A stretch of DNA of 64,000 bases from Tenrec ecaudatus (Eukaryota > Chordata > Mammalia > Afrosoricida > Tenrecidae), in contig NC_134534.1 in assembly GCF_050624435.1 (NCBI RefSeq), positions 66,549,501 through 66,613,500 of the forward strand. The letters run 5' to 3'. A program made the translations under genes and the position numbers. The notes below the pieces were generated by a model, which saw nothing but the letters and a program-made list of their open reading frames with translations, did no database searches and was not told where the DNA came from. Below, piece by piece: positions 1 to 12,061 of the stretch. How positions within the stretch are numbered: the first letter of the stretch is position 1; every line of letters starts with the position of its first letter.

Positions 1-12
1 CAAATGTACATG

Positions 13-533
13 TGTGTGAGTCTGGGTCAACTAGAGAAAACAATCCACAGAAATTTATATATACAAATTTTATTTGATTTGAGAGTTTTACATAAAGGGT
101 AAGTGTACATTAAGAAAGCATCCCTGCTCAGTGCTGTCCAAGCCCATAAGTCAAACATTAGCACATATATCAGACACAAAGTCCTCCTTCATCTCACAAA
201 ACACATGCCATGATGCTGACTGCAGGAGCAAAGCCAGTCAGTGAATGTGTAAGCATCTCAGCACAGGCAGGGGTCTCCACACGGCTGCTCCAGCAACCAG
301 GGCTGCATCAGGGTAGGTCCATGTGACTTCTCTCCAGGGACGTCTTGCAGGAAGTGAGCTTTGCCAGCTGAAGTACAACTGGCTAAGCAGCTGCACCCTG
401 GTCTGACCACCAGAGAGCAAAAGACCGGAAAACCAGAGAGACGAGGCGCACAGAGCCATTTGGCTCTCTTCCCTTCGATTAACCCCACATGTGTTTATTG
501 GCCAGGTTGGCACAATGAACCTTAACTATCTCA
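13..533 (-). mobile_element. Solo LTR of an endogenous retrovirus, about 521 bp
   Basis: Read on the minus strand the element begins TGAGAT and ends with CACACA, so it has the TG...CA ends of a retroviral LTR. It is flanked by a perfect 5-bp direct repeat, ACATG at 8-12 and 534-538. A 5-bp duplication and the lack of any internal retroviral sequence fit a solo LTR, most likely class III (ERVL-like); the class is inference. A copy of the same length and subtype lies at 47008-47528. No coding capacity. Confidence 0.8.
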
Positions 534-859
534 ACATGGATTTCTAAAAAGTCTGTTGCTGCTGACTGAAAAAAATTTATTTACATTCAAAGCCATAATC
601 TCTGTGCCAGATTTCTTCTGAAAAAGTGATCTCTTTGTGATTGAAAAAACTAATTTTCCTATTGGGTGTGTCTAATGGTGGTACAGATGTTTAGAGAGCA
701 TTGCCCAGTGGTTTAAAAGGTACTGAGCCAAGAGCTTCCATTTCTCATATTGACATCTATTGGATTGCCATGTTGTCATCTTGTAGGAGAACTTTGAGCC
801 CCAAAAAGTAATTCAAACATTCCATCAAGAAGCTGCTCACTCTCAGCTCAAAGATAAAG

Positions 860-1065
860 CCAAACCCACTCTCTTTGAGCAGCTAGTAACTTAAACCTCC
901 CTATCATCCGGACAGAGCAGAACTACTCCATAGAGTTTCTGAGGCTGGAATTGTTATAGAAGTCAGCTGCTTCCACTTTCTCCCATGGAGCAGCTGGTGG
1001 ATTTGAATCATGGACCTTTCAGTCAGCAGCCTGTTGCTTAACTCACTGTGCCACCAAGGCTCCTC
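860..1065 (-). mobile_element. AfroSINE
   Basis: Reverse orientation. The right end carries the tRNA-like head (TGTGCCACCAAGGCTCC on the plus strand) and the middle has the SINE body with the run around CAGAGCAGAACTACTCCATAG. Diverged. Confidence 0.75.
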
Positions 1066-1254
1066 AAAGAAAGATTTTTTTTTAAAGAGAGTATAAATCC
1101 TGTCCTTTCATGGATTCATTTGGAAAAACATATAAGCTGCTATCATGAAATATGGGCATCATAATGATGATGTAACATTTGAAATGACACCGTAAGTTAT
1201 GGATTCAATGTGCACGCCACAAAGAAATCGGGCCTTTGATGATGTTGCCAATCA

Positions 1255-1515
1255 TCATAAAGCCATATTATAGTAGAGGGGGCTGTAATCTCATCTGAGG
1301 GATATGAAAGAGGAGAATGGATACAAGTGCAGCTAGAGGAAAGACGTGGGTGTGGTGACACATCTGCAGTCTAAGGAGAGAGGGACAAGAAGATATTCCT
1401 CTGGATCCAGCAGAGAAGGGAACTGCCTGGCCACCATGGTGATTTAAGCTCATAGCATCCAGAACAGTGAGACAATAAATTTTTGTTCTTATAAGCCTCC
1501 CACTTTGTGGTACTA
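1255..1515 (+). mobile_element. MLT1-like MaLR LTR (3' part)
   Basis: The stretch GCATCCAGAACAGTGAGACA followed by AATAAATTTTTGTTCTTATAAGCC and a CCCACTTTGTGGTACT end matches the conserved 3' half of mammalian MLT1 LTRs, including their polyadenylation region. The 5' half is not clear. Assigned from recognition of the family. Confidence 0.65.
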
Positions 1516-1689
1516 AAGCCAAAGAAGATCATTCATCTCCTTAGCCAAATAGATGTTCACTCTGGGCTCAAAGAAAAATGGAGAGATATAAATCCTGTTC
1601 TTCTGTTTATTCATGTGGAAAAGTATATAACCTGCTGATTTGAAACCAGGGGTCCATCATGATGAAGATGCAGAACTGGAAATGGTCTG

Positions 1690-2990
1690 GTCTTTCATGA
1701 GAAGGTATCTAGCAGCTTTATTTATTGGGGTGCTCTGGTGACTTTTTGTACGAAGCTTGGCTCCCTAGGTATTTCAAGAGAAGGAATCTCAGTAAATCTT
1801 ATTGCACAAGGGGAAAGGGATAAAAGACACAGGGCAGGAATGAACTAAACTTACTCAACTTTCCCAAGTGTTGGTCTCCTCACTTATGCAATGAGGGCGA
1901 CAGCACTAACCCCTGCAAGCAGGATCTCCTTGAAATGGTCACCTCAAGTCCACGAGGTTAGAACCCTCAGCGTCATTTTATTAGTGAGATGTCAAGCAGC
2001 AAAAGGGTGTTGATAGAACCAGTCCTGGGATCTATATTTGTATGCCTGAAGATTGCATTGTCTTTACCTCTATGCCCAAGTAAACTCAACCCACAGCTCT
2101 GATGAGAGCCCAGCTGTACTGCTAAGATCAGTCTCCCAGAGCTCAGCATGGTTTTGTAGATGAGAGTGCATCGCGCCATGCAAGGCACATTAAAATGCTC
2201 AATGTGTATTGCTTTTCTCTCCCCTTCAATCCATCTGGCACACTGACAACTGATGACACATCCTAAAACATTACTTCTCACATGCTATTCCCTGCTAAAA
2301 AGAAATCTGTCAAACAATGGCAAAATTGCAGAACAGCAAGTGGATAAAATAAAAGATGGGATAATTGCACGGTGATATAATAAAGGAGTAAAAGTAAAAA
2401 TTATTGAACTAGAGCTACATGCAACCTCTTGAATAAATGTTGTGGTGATGTTAAATAGAAATAAATGATTCTTGAAAAGTAAAAGTAGAAGTTATTTTTA
2501 AAAATTCACAAACTGTGAAAATAAACTCACTTTCTTAAGAATGCTAATGCAGATTAGCATAGATTGAAATAAAAGCATGCACATTGTTACCATGAACGTG
2601 ACCTTAGCAGTTTCATGAGAGATAGTGAGAAGAGGCTGTGTCCTGAGGAGGTATACCAGGGAGTGCTGAGATCCTAATAACATTCGTTTTCTGGACCCGA
2701 ATGGTGGTTCACCAGAGGTTATGTTTGTTGGGCTAAATCACAGCCCACACCTACTGTCGTGGTGTCAGTAGTTAGAGCAGCACAATTCTCTTTCAGTGTT
2801 CTGACTTGGGTGATAATTTACATGGTCGTGTTAATGAAAACCTACCTAGGGGTATTCCTAGGCACTTTTCTCACTGTATATCATAGTGTTTACAGTAAAA
2901 TTAATAAATTGATATAAAGGTCATGTGAAGTCTTATTGTCGAAATGAAGCCGTGCTTGAAGCACTTACAAGATCAGAAACACATGTTCAA
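1690..2990. other. Unclassified non-coding sequence
   Basis: No convincing coding exon, RNA gene or recognisable repeat. Open frames here are short and have no family resemblance. Confidence 0.5.
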
Positions 2991-2994
2991 ATAT

Positions 2995-3200
2995 TAACAT
3001 TGAAGACTATCTATGTAACAGGTCCTATTCTAAGTACACATGCTAAATTATTTGATCTTCCTCACATTAGGAACACATACTATTTTTATCCATATTACAG
3101 ATAAGGAAATTGGGACATGGAAATTTAGCAACTGAAAGTTAGTTAGCTGGTATGTGGACGAACCAGGATTCAAATTCATAAAGTATGACTCTAGCAATCC
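2995..3200 (+). mobile_element. MIR SINE
   Basis: Contains the conserved MIR core: a variant of TTACAGATAAGGAAATTGGG followed by TTAGCTGG, then an ACCAGGATTCAAATTC segment. This is the usual mammalian MIR order. An ancient, non-autonomous SINE. Confidence 0.85.
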
Positions 3201-3370
3201 TCAAAAGGCCCTTATGTAAAGTTTAAATTGCCTATTCAGTCCTGTTGGTCCATCATGGAACAGAAGGAATAGTGCTTGGACTTTCTGGTGTCAAAAGGTA
3301 CAGCGCACCATCTCCGCAGGGCAGATTTCATTGTAGAGCAGTACTGTTAAGTGGGTAAATGTATCAAGTT

Positions 3371-3535
3371 CCTGGTGGTGAAAACTATTAACCAAAAGGC
3401 TGGTGGTTCCAATCTGCCCTGAAGCACTTGGAAGAAAGGTTTGGGGATCTACTTTCCAGTGAAACCCTACGGAGCACAGGTCTACTCTGACATACGTGGG
3501 CGCCAAGAGGCAGTCAAATCAATGGCAGCCAGCAC
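3371..3535 (+). mobile_element. AfroSINE
   Basis: The tRNA-like head (TTCCTGGTGGTGAAAACTAT ... GGTGGTTCCAATCTG, a B-box-like end) is followed by the SINE body and a tail with GACATACGTGGGCGCC. Plus orientation. Confidence 0.75.
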
Positions 3536-3597
3536 TGGAAAATACATCAGTTCTTTGTTGACCATAGCCAAGATCACCAGTGAAAATACTGGGAGAG

Positions 3598-3888
3598 GCC
3601 TTGGCATAAGCTCCTCTTGTTTCCCCTCCCTCCACCATCCTCCCACCGTGGTGCATCCTTGATCAATTATATATTATTATTATTTTATACCTTACACTGT
3701 CTGTTGTTCCCCTTCATCCACATTAGGCAACGTATGTACAACTATGCTTGATACAGTTGATGTATGGAATGTTATAAGAGCTGTAAGAACCCCCAATAAA
3801 ATGATTTTTTAAAAGGAAGGCAGGAAATGAGTACCGCTTTTGAACAATAGGCAATAAAGAATTTGCACCTCAAAAAAAAAAAAGGAAA
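3598..3888 (+). mobile_element. L1 3'-end insertion with 5' inversion and 3' transduction
   Basis: The insert is bounded by a perfect 16-bp duplication, GAAAATACTGGGAGAG, at 3582-3597 and 3889-3904. Bases 3598-3725 match the reverse complement of the L1 3'UTR polypurine segment seen at about 19560-19700. From 3726 the L1 3' end runs in the plus sense to an AATAAA at 3795. It then continues for about 57 bp of non-L1 sequence to a second AATAAA at 3853 and a poly(A) at 3872-3883. This fits twin priming plus read-through past the L1 signal. Confidence 0.8.
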
Positions 3889-3904
3889 GAAAATACTGGG
3901 AGAG

Positions 3905-4780
3905 ACTGGTCTGTGGGAGTGAGTCAAAACTGGGATCCAAGTGCTATGCTAGGTTCCAGATTTCACCTCTGTGTACAAGGAGAAGACTAGCTGGGACACT
4001 GGACAAATGCAGGCAATATGCTGGAAATGTGAGCCTGATGAATTAGGAAGCTAGTGACAGACACAGAGAATGCATATGGGTTGTCTAGAGACCATTTGGT
4101 TAGCAGGGTCGAAAAGCAGTGGACAGAGGCTTATCGGTGAAAATGGCAGACTAACAGCAAGAAAGACCTTGAAATGGAACTGGCCCGTCCCCAAACTGGC
4201 CAAAGCCTATGCATAACTTGGATCTTTGTAGGTGCTAGTTAATGGTGAAACCAGTTAGGGAGGAAAAATGTGGAAAGATGATGGAGAGATATAAGCAGAT
4301 TCCTGGCACCAAGAGGTCCCATGCTCCTTTGAAAATTGGTATGTGATACCTTGCAAATGTCATTTTATCTGGCTAAGTCTGTTTCCACAGCTCAAGTGTA
4401 AAGTTTTAAAGGGCAAACATCATCTGAGGCCTGTCTACCTCTACTTCTGGCAATTCTGTACCTAACTCTGTCCTCCACTGAGATTACCAAGTAAGAGAGG
4501 ATTGCCACCATTGGTAACAGTAGTAAACACCAACTGTACCATTTAAAAAGTCAACATGATCTAATAAGACAAGCGTATGTAAACTGGAAAGCCAGAACTG
4601 AAATCCAGAGCCGCTTAACCTTGCTCCTAGGAACAGCCTTTCATTTCTCATTTCTTTGTGTTTCCATTCTTCCTGCTTCACCTATCAAGTATTAGAATCT
4701 CAATAAAGGTCCCCCAAAGCATATTTTATCCCAGCTTCAGATTTGAGTACACTGAAAATTAAACATGATAATTCATGTTT
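3905..4780. other. Unclassified non-coding sequence
   Basis: No repeat or coding region recognised. Composition is unremarkable. Confidence 0.5.
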
Positions 4781-4782
4781 TT

Positions 4783-4860
4783 ATTTAATCTTTTTATTGG
4801 GGGCTCATAAAACTCTTATAACAATCCATCCATCCATCCATCGTATCAAGGACAACTCAC
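4783..4860 (-). mobile_element. L1 3' end, very short
   Basis: Reverse orientation: the inverted L1 end (TTTTTATTGGGGGCTCATAA) followed by the ATCCATCCATCC segment. Only about 75 bp survive. Confidence 0.75.
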
Positions 4861-5310
4861 GCTTAATTGGAAGGGATAGCCTGGTCTGGTGGCCACTGCA
4901 AAGTCACTGTGGAGCTGAGAGGAGACTTGGAATCTGAGCTTATGGCTGGGCCAAGAGCACCCATTAAACCTCCTGAGATAACCTCTTCTCAGGTTGATCC
5001 TTGGTATCAGTGAAAGAGCCTTCTCCTTGCCTGGAGAATGAATGAAAAAAGGGGCAACAGAAGACTTTAAGTTGTAGTAATTGAGCCTTATTTTTTACAC
5101 ATGCAAGGAACCATCAGGATTGGTCTTCTCTTAGAAGGAATAGCAAGACATTTTTCCCCTTGAGGACAGGGTATAGTGTTTACTTTGTAAGCAATTCAGA
5201 ATTTATATACTTTGATGTAGCTGTTGAAGATTATTTTTTCCATAAACAGGTTGTTTTAATAATGTGCATGATTTCTTATTGTTGGATCCATTTGAATATG
5301 CTTTTAAATG
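4861..5310. other. Unclassified non-coding sequence
   Basis: Nothing recognised. The right edge holds the probable target site of the next L1. Confidence 0.45.
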
Positions 5311-5321
5311 TTATGTGCAGA

Positions 5322-6910
5322 CAGAGAGGACCACAGGGCTGGTCCCACTATGAGACACAACGTCCCTCACTGACCCACAGTGCTACAGGGGACAACGCTG
5401 GAGACACAGTGCAGGAACTGTGCCCGGTCTGACCCCACCACTCGGGGCGAAACACTGAGGGCGTGCATCAGAGCAGCAAGGGGAGCAGAGCAGTGAAATC
5501 CCCGAGGAATATAAAAAGTAGACTTTGGGGCCAGGGTGTGGCATCCCATCAGACTCGACCAGAAAACACACCTAAAGGTCAACAAACAGATAAGATAGGC
5601 AGAATAAACAATCCTGAGGAGACAACGGGATGGCAGTTCCGGTGTAACACAGGAGAGGGGGAAGGTGGGGAAAAGGAGTGGGGTGTCAACAAACCCAGGG
5701 ACAAGGGAACACGTGATTTAAATCAATGCGAAAAGGGTGTAGAATGCTGATGGGGCTTGATCAAGGGTAATGTAGTGGAGAGGAATTACTGAAACCTGAA
5801 TGAAGGCCAGAAATGACAGCAGGACAAGAGGAAAGTCAAAGGATATGGAGGAAAGAACTAGGAGGCAAAGGACATTTATAGAAGTCTAAATATAGGCATG
5901 CACATATATAAATAACAATAGGGAAATAGATCTATTACATATATTTATATGTCAAGTATTAAGGTAGTAGATGGACATTGGACCTCTACTCAAGTACTCC
6001 CTCAATGCAAGAACACTTTGTTCTAATAACCTGGCATTCTGTGGTGCTCACCTTTCCAACATGATTGCTGAAGAAAATGTGTGCATAAGCAAATGTGGTG
6101 AAGAAAGCTGATGGTGTCTGGCTACCAAAAGATATAGCATCTGGAATCTTAAAGGCTTGAAGATAAACAAGCAGCCATCTAGTTGAGAAGCAATAAAGCC
6201 CACATGGAAGAAGCACACCAGCCTGTGTGAGCATGAGGTGACAGGAATCAAAGACCCAGAACAAAAAAATTATATTGCTGTGAATGAGGGGGAGTGAGGA
6301 GTGGAGACCCAACACCCATCTAAAGGCAATTAGACGTCCCCTCACAGAAGGGTCACAAGGAAGAAACGAGCCAGTCAGGGTGCAGTATAGCATTGATGAA
6401 ACATACAACTTTCCTCTAGTTCTTTAATGCTTTCCCTCTGCCCCACTATCATAACCCCAATTCTATCTTATAAATCAGGCTAGATAAGAGAATGTACACT
6501 AATCTAGGTAAGAGCTCACAACACAGGGAATCCAGGACAGATAAAACTCTCAGGACCAATAATGAGAGTAGTGATACCAGGAGGGGAAGGGGAAGGTAGG
6601 GGAAGAAAGGATGAACTGATCACAATGATTGACGTATAACTCCTTCCCAGGGGGACGGACAACAGGAAAGTGGGTGAAGGGAGAGAGTGATCAGTGTAAG
6701 ACATGAAATAATTTTTTAGAAATTATCAAGGGTTCATGAGGGATGGTGGGGTGGGGTAGGGCGAATGAGTTGATACCAAGGGCTCAGGTAGAAAGAAAAT
6801 GTTTTGAAAACAATGATGGCAACATATGTACAATTGTGCTTGACATAATGGGTGTATGTATGGAATGTGATAAGAGCAGAAAGAACCCCCAAAAATGATT
6901 TTTTAAAAGA
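5322..6910 (+). mobile_element. 5'-truncated L1, long 3'UTR
   Basis: About 1.6 kb of L1 3' region in the plus sense. Landmarks shared with the other copies are the TAAATATAGGCATGCACATA segment, GAAGAAAGCTGATGGTG, GGAAGAAGCACACCAGCCTG, the purine-rich tract near 6570-6780, and the end ACCCCCAAAAATGATTTTTT. In this copy the usual AATAAA is mutated. A possible degraded duplication is TTATGTGCAGA at 5311 and TTACATGCAGA at 6911, 9 of 11 identical. No open frame is preserved. Confidence 0.8.
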
Positions 6911-6934
6911 TTACATGCAGAATTAAAAAGCATA

Positions 6935-7556
6935 ATACAATTAGTGATGGTTAAGTTGAGTCACTAAATAGTACACGTGGGAAACATTGAATTGGTGAAT
7001 GCAAAAAATAAGCCCATGCTCATTTGGGGATTTTTTGAAGCGAGGGGAATAGTGCATTTGGAGTTGGTTCCACCAAGTCAGACTATTACTAAAGCTTTCT
7101 ATTTGAAGTTCTGAAAAGGTTGCATAACTGTGTGTGACCAAAAGGCCTGATTTGTGGCAGAGAGGGCACTGGCTTGCCACCCTCCATGCACCTGCTCATG
7201 CAGCCACCTCACTGTGCCAGTTTGGGGCAAAAAACAGCATGCCTTTCTTGCCCTGTGTGCCTTACTCACTTGACCTAACTCTGTGCAACTTCTTTTGTTT
7301 CCACGAATGCAGAAAGACATAAAGGACAGTGATTTGATGATGTTGAGGAGGTGAAGAGAAAACAAGTAGGTGCTGTCAGCCATCCAAACAGATGAGTTCA
7401 AAATATGTTTCCAAGAATGGAATCACAGATTTGACAAATGTATTAAGTGTAATGGAAGATACTTTGAAGGTGATGAGGTGGTTTTGTAAAAAAAAAAAAA
7501 AAAATTAAATACAGAGCCTTGGGAAAAAATTCCATTTGGGGGAAGGTACCCCCTCA
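6935..7556 (+). pseudogene. Mariner (Tc1/mariner) transposase remnant, C-terminal half
   Basis: Translating 7012-7320, with frame changes, gives mariner-like blocks: MLIWGFFEARG, an RPDLWQRG block, and YSLDLTLCNFFCF, which aligns with the YSPDLAPCDFF region that carries the last catalytic aspartate of DD34D transposases. Here that aspartate is asparagine. Frameshifts and a poly(A) run at 7489-7504 follow. The right end (GGGGGAAGGTACCCCCTCA) matches the end of the copy at 20288. Inactive. Confidence 0.8.
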
Positions 7557-7559
7557 TAT

Positions 7560-8935
7560 ATTTCTACAACAAGAATAAAAGGAACAAAAATAACTATTGT
7601 TAAGAAATAAGAGCTTTTTGAGCAACCATTTAGAACAAGCAAGTTTCTATAAGTCCCCAGACATGTACAGATTTAAACAAGCAATGCAGCATAGGCCGGA
7701 AGAGCTAACAAGTCAGCCTCAGGCATTTCAAAGGGTCTGACTGAAATGAGGAGTGGAAGAGGCCCTTCAGGAGAAAGGAATTCCTTTCTTCTTGCTAAAA
7801 TACAAAAGGGGAGGGAGAGAACACTCGTGAAGCTTTGGATTCTGGACTGAGCTCCTCTCTCTTTCACAGCCAGGAGGAGCAAAAAGGCACTGGAGCCCAG
7901 GCTAGTCTCTCCTGACAAAGTGAAGCTTTCTTTAATATTTATTTTCAGTACTTTTTAATATAGATTAAGGTTGCAAATCCAGCAACTTTAACAAATCTTC
8001 CTTAAATATATATTAAAAAGGATGACTAATGATTATTATGCCCTGTGGCATTTCAATCCTGTAGACGTATTCCAATTAGTCGTAGTTAATGACCAGGGTA
8101 CACTTCGCCCAAGCAAGGACTTTTCAGTCAATTCAGAGGCCTAAGAAAGCAGGACAATCTGAAAGGAAGGCAGAGAGCTGATGCACTTCAATTTTATCAG
8201 TGAATTAATTGTCAGTCCACTGCAAAATGTCACAAGGAAAACACAGGGAACAATGCTAGCTATCTGGAAAAAGCCACAGATGGGAAACGGACGGCAGGAT
8301 TCTGGCTTTTGTGAGCTCTAAGCATTCATTCTACATAGCGAGACAGAGTCTAAAAGAGAAGAAAATTACCCTCTGCGTATTCTTCCATGCTATTTTTTCC
8401 CCAAATCTCCTTTTCTCATCTTATTAGTATAACATAGTAATTAAGATGAAATGTTCTAAAGAAGAACTTTTAATATCCAGGTTTTTCATATATGTTATCT
8501 CTTTGGAAGGTTGTTTAAGTTATATATTGCTGGGGGTGTGTGCAGAGTTGAATTTATTTCCTTTATATATTTGGTAAGTACAAGCCAATAAAATTTAAAT
8601 AAACTGCCATCATTTGGTGGGTTGGGGCAATTGAGCTGGCTCTAAGCATTAAAAATTTGTATTACTGGCCTCAAATCTACCAAATGACATAAAGCATCAG
8701 CATCTAACTCATGGATAGTGGGATACTTATATTTTAATAAAAACAACAAAAACTGCCTCTAATTCAAACCAATGGATGTAGCGCCTTATAAAATGAGAGG
8801 CCAGATGAATCCAAAATATTGTTTCACGGGGGAGGGGGTGTCTGTGGAGGGACTAAGCTGAATAGTCAAATTATCTTTTTAAATTTGTGTTTCCTTAGAA
8901 ACGATTCATCAAATCTTCAAATGACTCTACTGTTG
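7560..8935. other. Unique sequence, candidate conserved non-coding region
   Basis: About 1.4 kb with no repeat family recognised. The part 7930-8480 is AT-rich with several TAAT-core homeodomain-like motifs, for example GAATTAATTGTCAG near 8203. No coding frame of note. Confidence 0.4.
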
Positions 8936-8939
8936 TTTG

Positions 8940-9103
8940 GGTGATTCTGATTTACTGTGGCTCTCTATCAGAGTTTCCGAGGCTGTAAATCATCATGGGA
9001 ACAGATTGCCCAGTTTTCTCCCTCCGAGTGGTTGGTGAGTTTGAACCACGGACCTCACAGTTAGCAGTCTAATGCTTTCCTGAGAGCACCATCAATGCTA
9101 GCT
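8940..9103 (-). mobile_element. AfroSINE
   Basis: Reverse orientation. The body is CTATCAGAGTTTCCGAGGCTG and the B-box region reads GAGTTTGAACCACGGACCTC on the plus strand. Confidence 0.75.
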
Positions 9104-9211
9104 GCCACTGATAAACCAATTTTACGAAGAATAAAACACTATTGTGACATTAATATACATCATGGCCAGGATTTAGAAGATGACATTTGAAGCTGCGTCC
9201 ATTTGGGTTGG

Positions 9212-9375
9212 TGCCCTGGTGGCATAGTGGTGACAAGTTGGGCTGCAGTCTATAAGCTCAGCAGTTCAAATCTGAAGTCAGCTCTGCCAGAGAAAGATGG
9301 GCCTCTCTACTCTCATACAGGGGCAGTTTTACCCTGTCCTATAGGGTCACTATGAGTCAGAATCAACTCGATGCC
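9212..9375 (+). mobile_element. AfroSINE, well preserved
   Basis: Near-complete copy. It has the head GCCCTGGTGGCATAGTGG (A-box region), CAGCAGTTCAAATCTGAAG (B-box region), the body with GAGAAAGATGGGCCTCTC, and the RTE-like tail CTATGAGTCAGAATCAACTC. RTE LINEs are thought to supply the machinery for this family. Confidence 0.92.
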
Positions 9376-10790
9376 AGAGAGATGTTTGCAGTTGCTATGG
9401 TAACTGATGATGCTTTTAATAGTCAAGTCATGGTTTTATGAGAAATGCTGGCAAAGTGTAGGATGTTGGAGGCGACTGGTCTCCCATTATAACAGGTCCA
9501 AAGTTAAGTTCGTCTTACCTCTAAGGAGCATCTGGCTATACTTCCTACAAGACAGATGTGTTTGTTGTTTTGGCAGTCCCTGGTACTTTCAATATTCTTT
9601 GCAGGAACCGTAATTCAAATACTTTGATTCTTCATCAGTTTACCCTATTCAAATTTCACATGCCTATAAGATAATTGAAAATATGTGGCTTGGGTCAGGC
9701 ATACCTTAGTCCTCAAGTGGCATGCTTGCTCTTCAACATTTTAAAGATCTCATGCAACAGATTTACCTAATGCAGCTCATCTGCTCATTTCTTCACTGCT
9801 GCTTCCATGAGCCTTGATTGTGGAGCCAAGCAATATGAAATCCCTGACAGCTTTAATTTTTTCTCCTGTTATCATGATGCTACCTATTGATCTAGACATG
9901 AGAATTTTGGTTTTCTTCACACTGAGTTGTAACCCATATTGAAAACTGCAACCCTCGAGCTGCATCAGCAAGTGCTTCAAGTCCTCCTCACTTTCAGTTA
10001 GCAGGTTGTTAATAAACCTTCCTCTAATCCTGATGCTGCTTTATTCTTATTATAGTTTATATTCTCAGATTATTTGATCAAAGTATTGATTAAATAAGGA
10101 TGGTAAAAGGATATAAGCCAGATACACATCTTCCCTGGATTTTAAACCATGGGGTATTCCCTTGTTCTGCTTGAATGTCTGTTCTTGATCCATGTACAGG
10201 TTCCACATGAGTACAGTGTAGTGTTCTCGAATTCCCATTTTATCAATGGTACCTGTAGTTTGTTAGGGTCCACACAGGTGAATGCCTTTGCATGGTCAAT
10301 AATACACAAAATAGACATCTTTCTCGCATTCTCTGCTTTCAGCCAAGATTCAGCTGATGTCAGCTTTTTTTTTTTTCCCGCTGTCAGCTATTATAGTCCC
10401 TGATTTGCCTCCTCCGCAGTCGCGCCTGACTTGCTGAGTTCCCTGTTGAAGCACTGCTTCAACAGTTGCTGGACTATATTCAGCAAAATTTTACTTGAAT
10501 GTGAACATAATGACATTGTTTGACAGCTGATGCAATCTGCGGGGTCACTTCTCCGTGTAATGAGCACAAACATGTATCTGTCCCAATGGGTTGTCTGTCT
10601 GTCACAGACAAATACGTGCTTCCAGGGCTTCATCAACTTCTTGAATATTCCAGTCAGTGTAACACTGGAATTTTGTTTTTCACTAATGCTTTCAGTGCAG
10701 CGTGGACTTGTTTTCTCGTGAAACGGTGTCTCTTGAAATGGCTGGATGTCGACTAGCTAGTTCTCACAGACTCAAGTAAGTCTGTGTATT

Positions 10791-10807
10791 TCTTGCATCT
10801 TTTTTTT
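10791..10807. repeat. Target-site duplication, left copy, of the RPL7 retrocopy
   Basis: TCTTGCATCTTTTTTTT. It differs at one position from the right copy at 11775-11791. On the minus strand the site begins with an A-run, as expected of L1 endonuclease targets, and belongs to the interrupted RTE. Confidence 0.85.
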
Positions 10808-10875
10808 CCATTTGAAAGCAGTCACTGTTTTATTAAGAGACCAGATTACAAAAATAATCATGGCAGGCAGATACC

Positions 10876-11760
<885 letters not shown>

Positions 11761-11774
11761 TTAAAAAAAAAAGG

Positions 11775-11791
11775 TCTTGCGTCTTTTTTTT
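11775..11791. repeat. Target-site duplication, right copy, of the RPL7 retrocopy
   Basis: TCTTGCGTCTTTTTTTT, 16 of 17 identical to 10791-10807. Confidence 0.85.
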
Positions 11792-12061
11792 ATGCTTCCT
11801 GCATTGTTCAATATTTGTCTCTAGGATCTTTTAATATTTCATCTTAAGGCTTTCTTTTTCTATTCCTCAGTTGTTTCAGTTTAAGACTATGCTGAATGTG
11901 TTCTTCCTTTGTGGCTTTCTAACTTCAGTTCCGTGAACTTTTCAACATCATACTTTACTTCTCTTCTGATAACCACTTTGGTCTTTCCTTTCTTTCCTGT
12001 CGTTTTAATGACCTGTTTGCTTTCTTCTTGTTTACTGTTCTTTTTTTAGAGGGGGTCTTCT

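Larger units (their letters stand above)
829..1685. repeat. Imperfect direct repeat around an MLT1-like LTR
   Basis: The segment 1086-1187 (starting AGAGAGTATAAATCCTGTCC) recurs in degenerate form at 1580-1685 (GAGAGATATAAATCCTGTTC). A short stretch before each copy also matches (about 829-858 and 1552-1578). In the left copy the two parts are separated by an AfroSINE. The spacing is about 495 bp and the MLT1-like LTR lies between. It could be a local duplication or parts of one element; which is not decided. Confidence 0.55.

Noticed and set aside
5986-6408. 140-codon minus-strand open frame
   Set aside because: Lies antisense within an L1 3'UTR; similar antisense frames occur in other copies.
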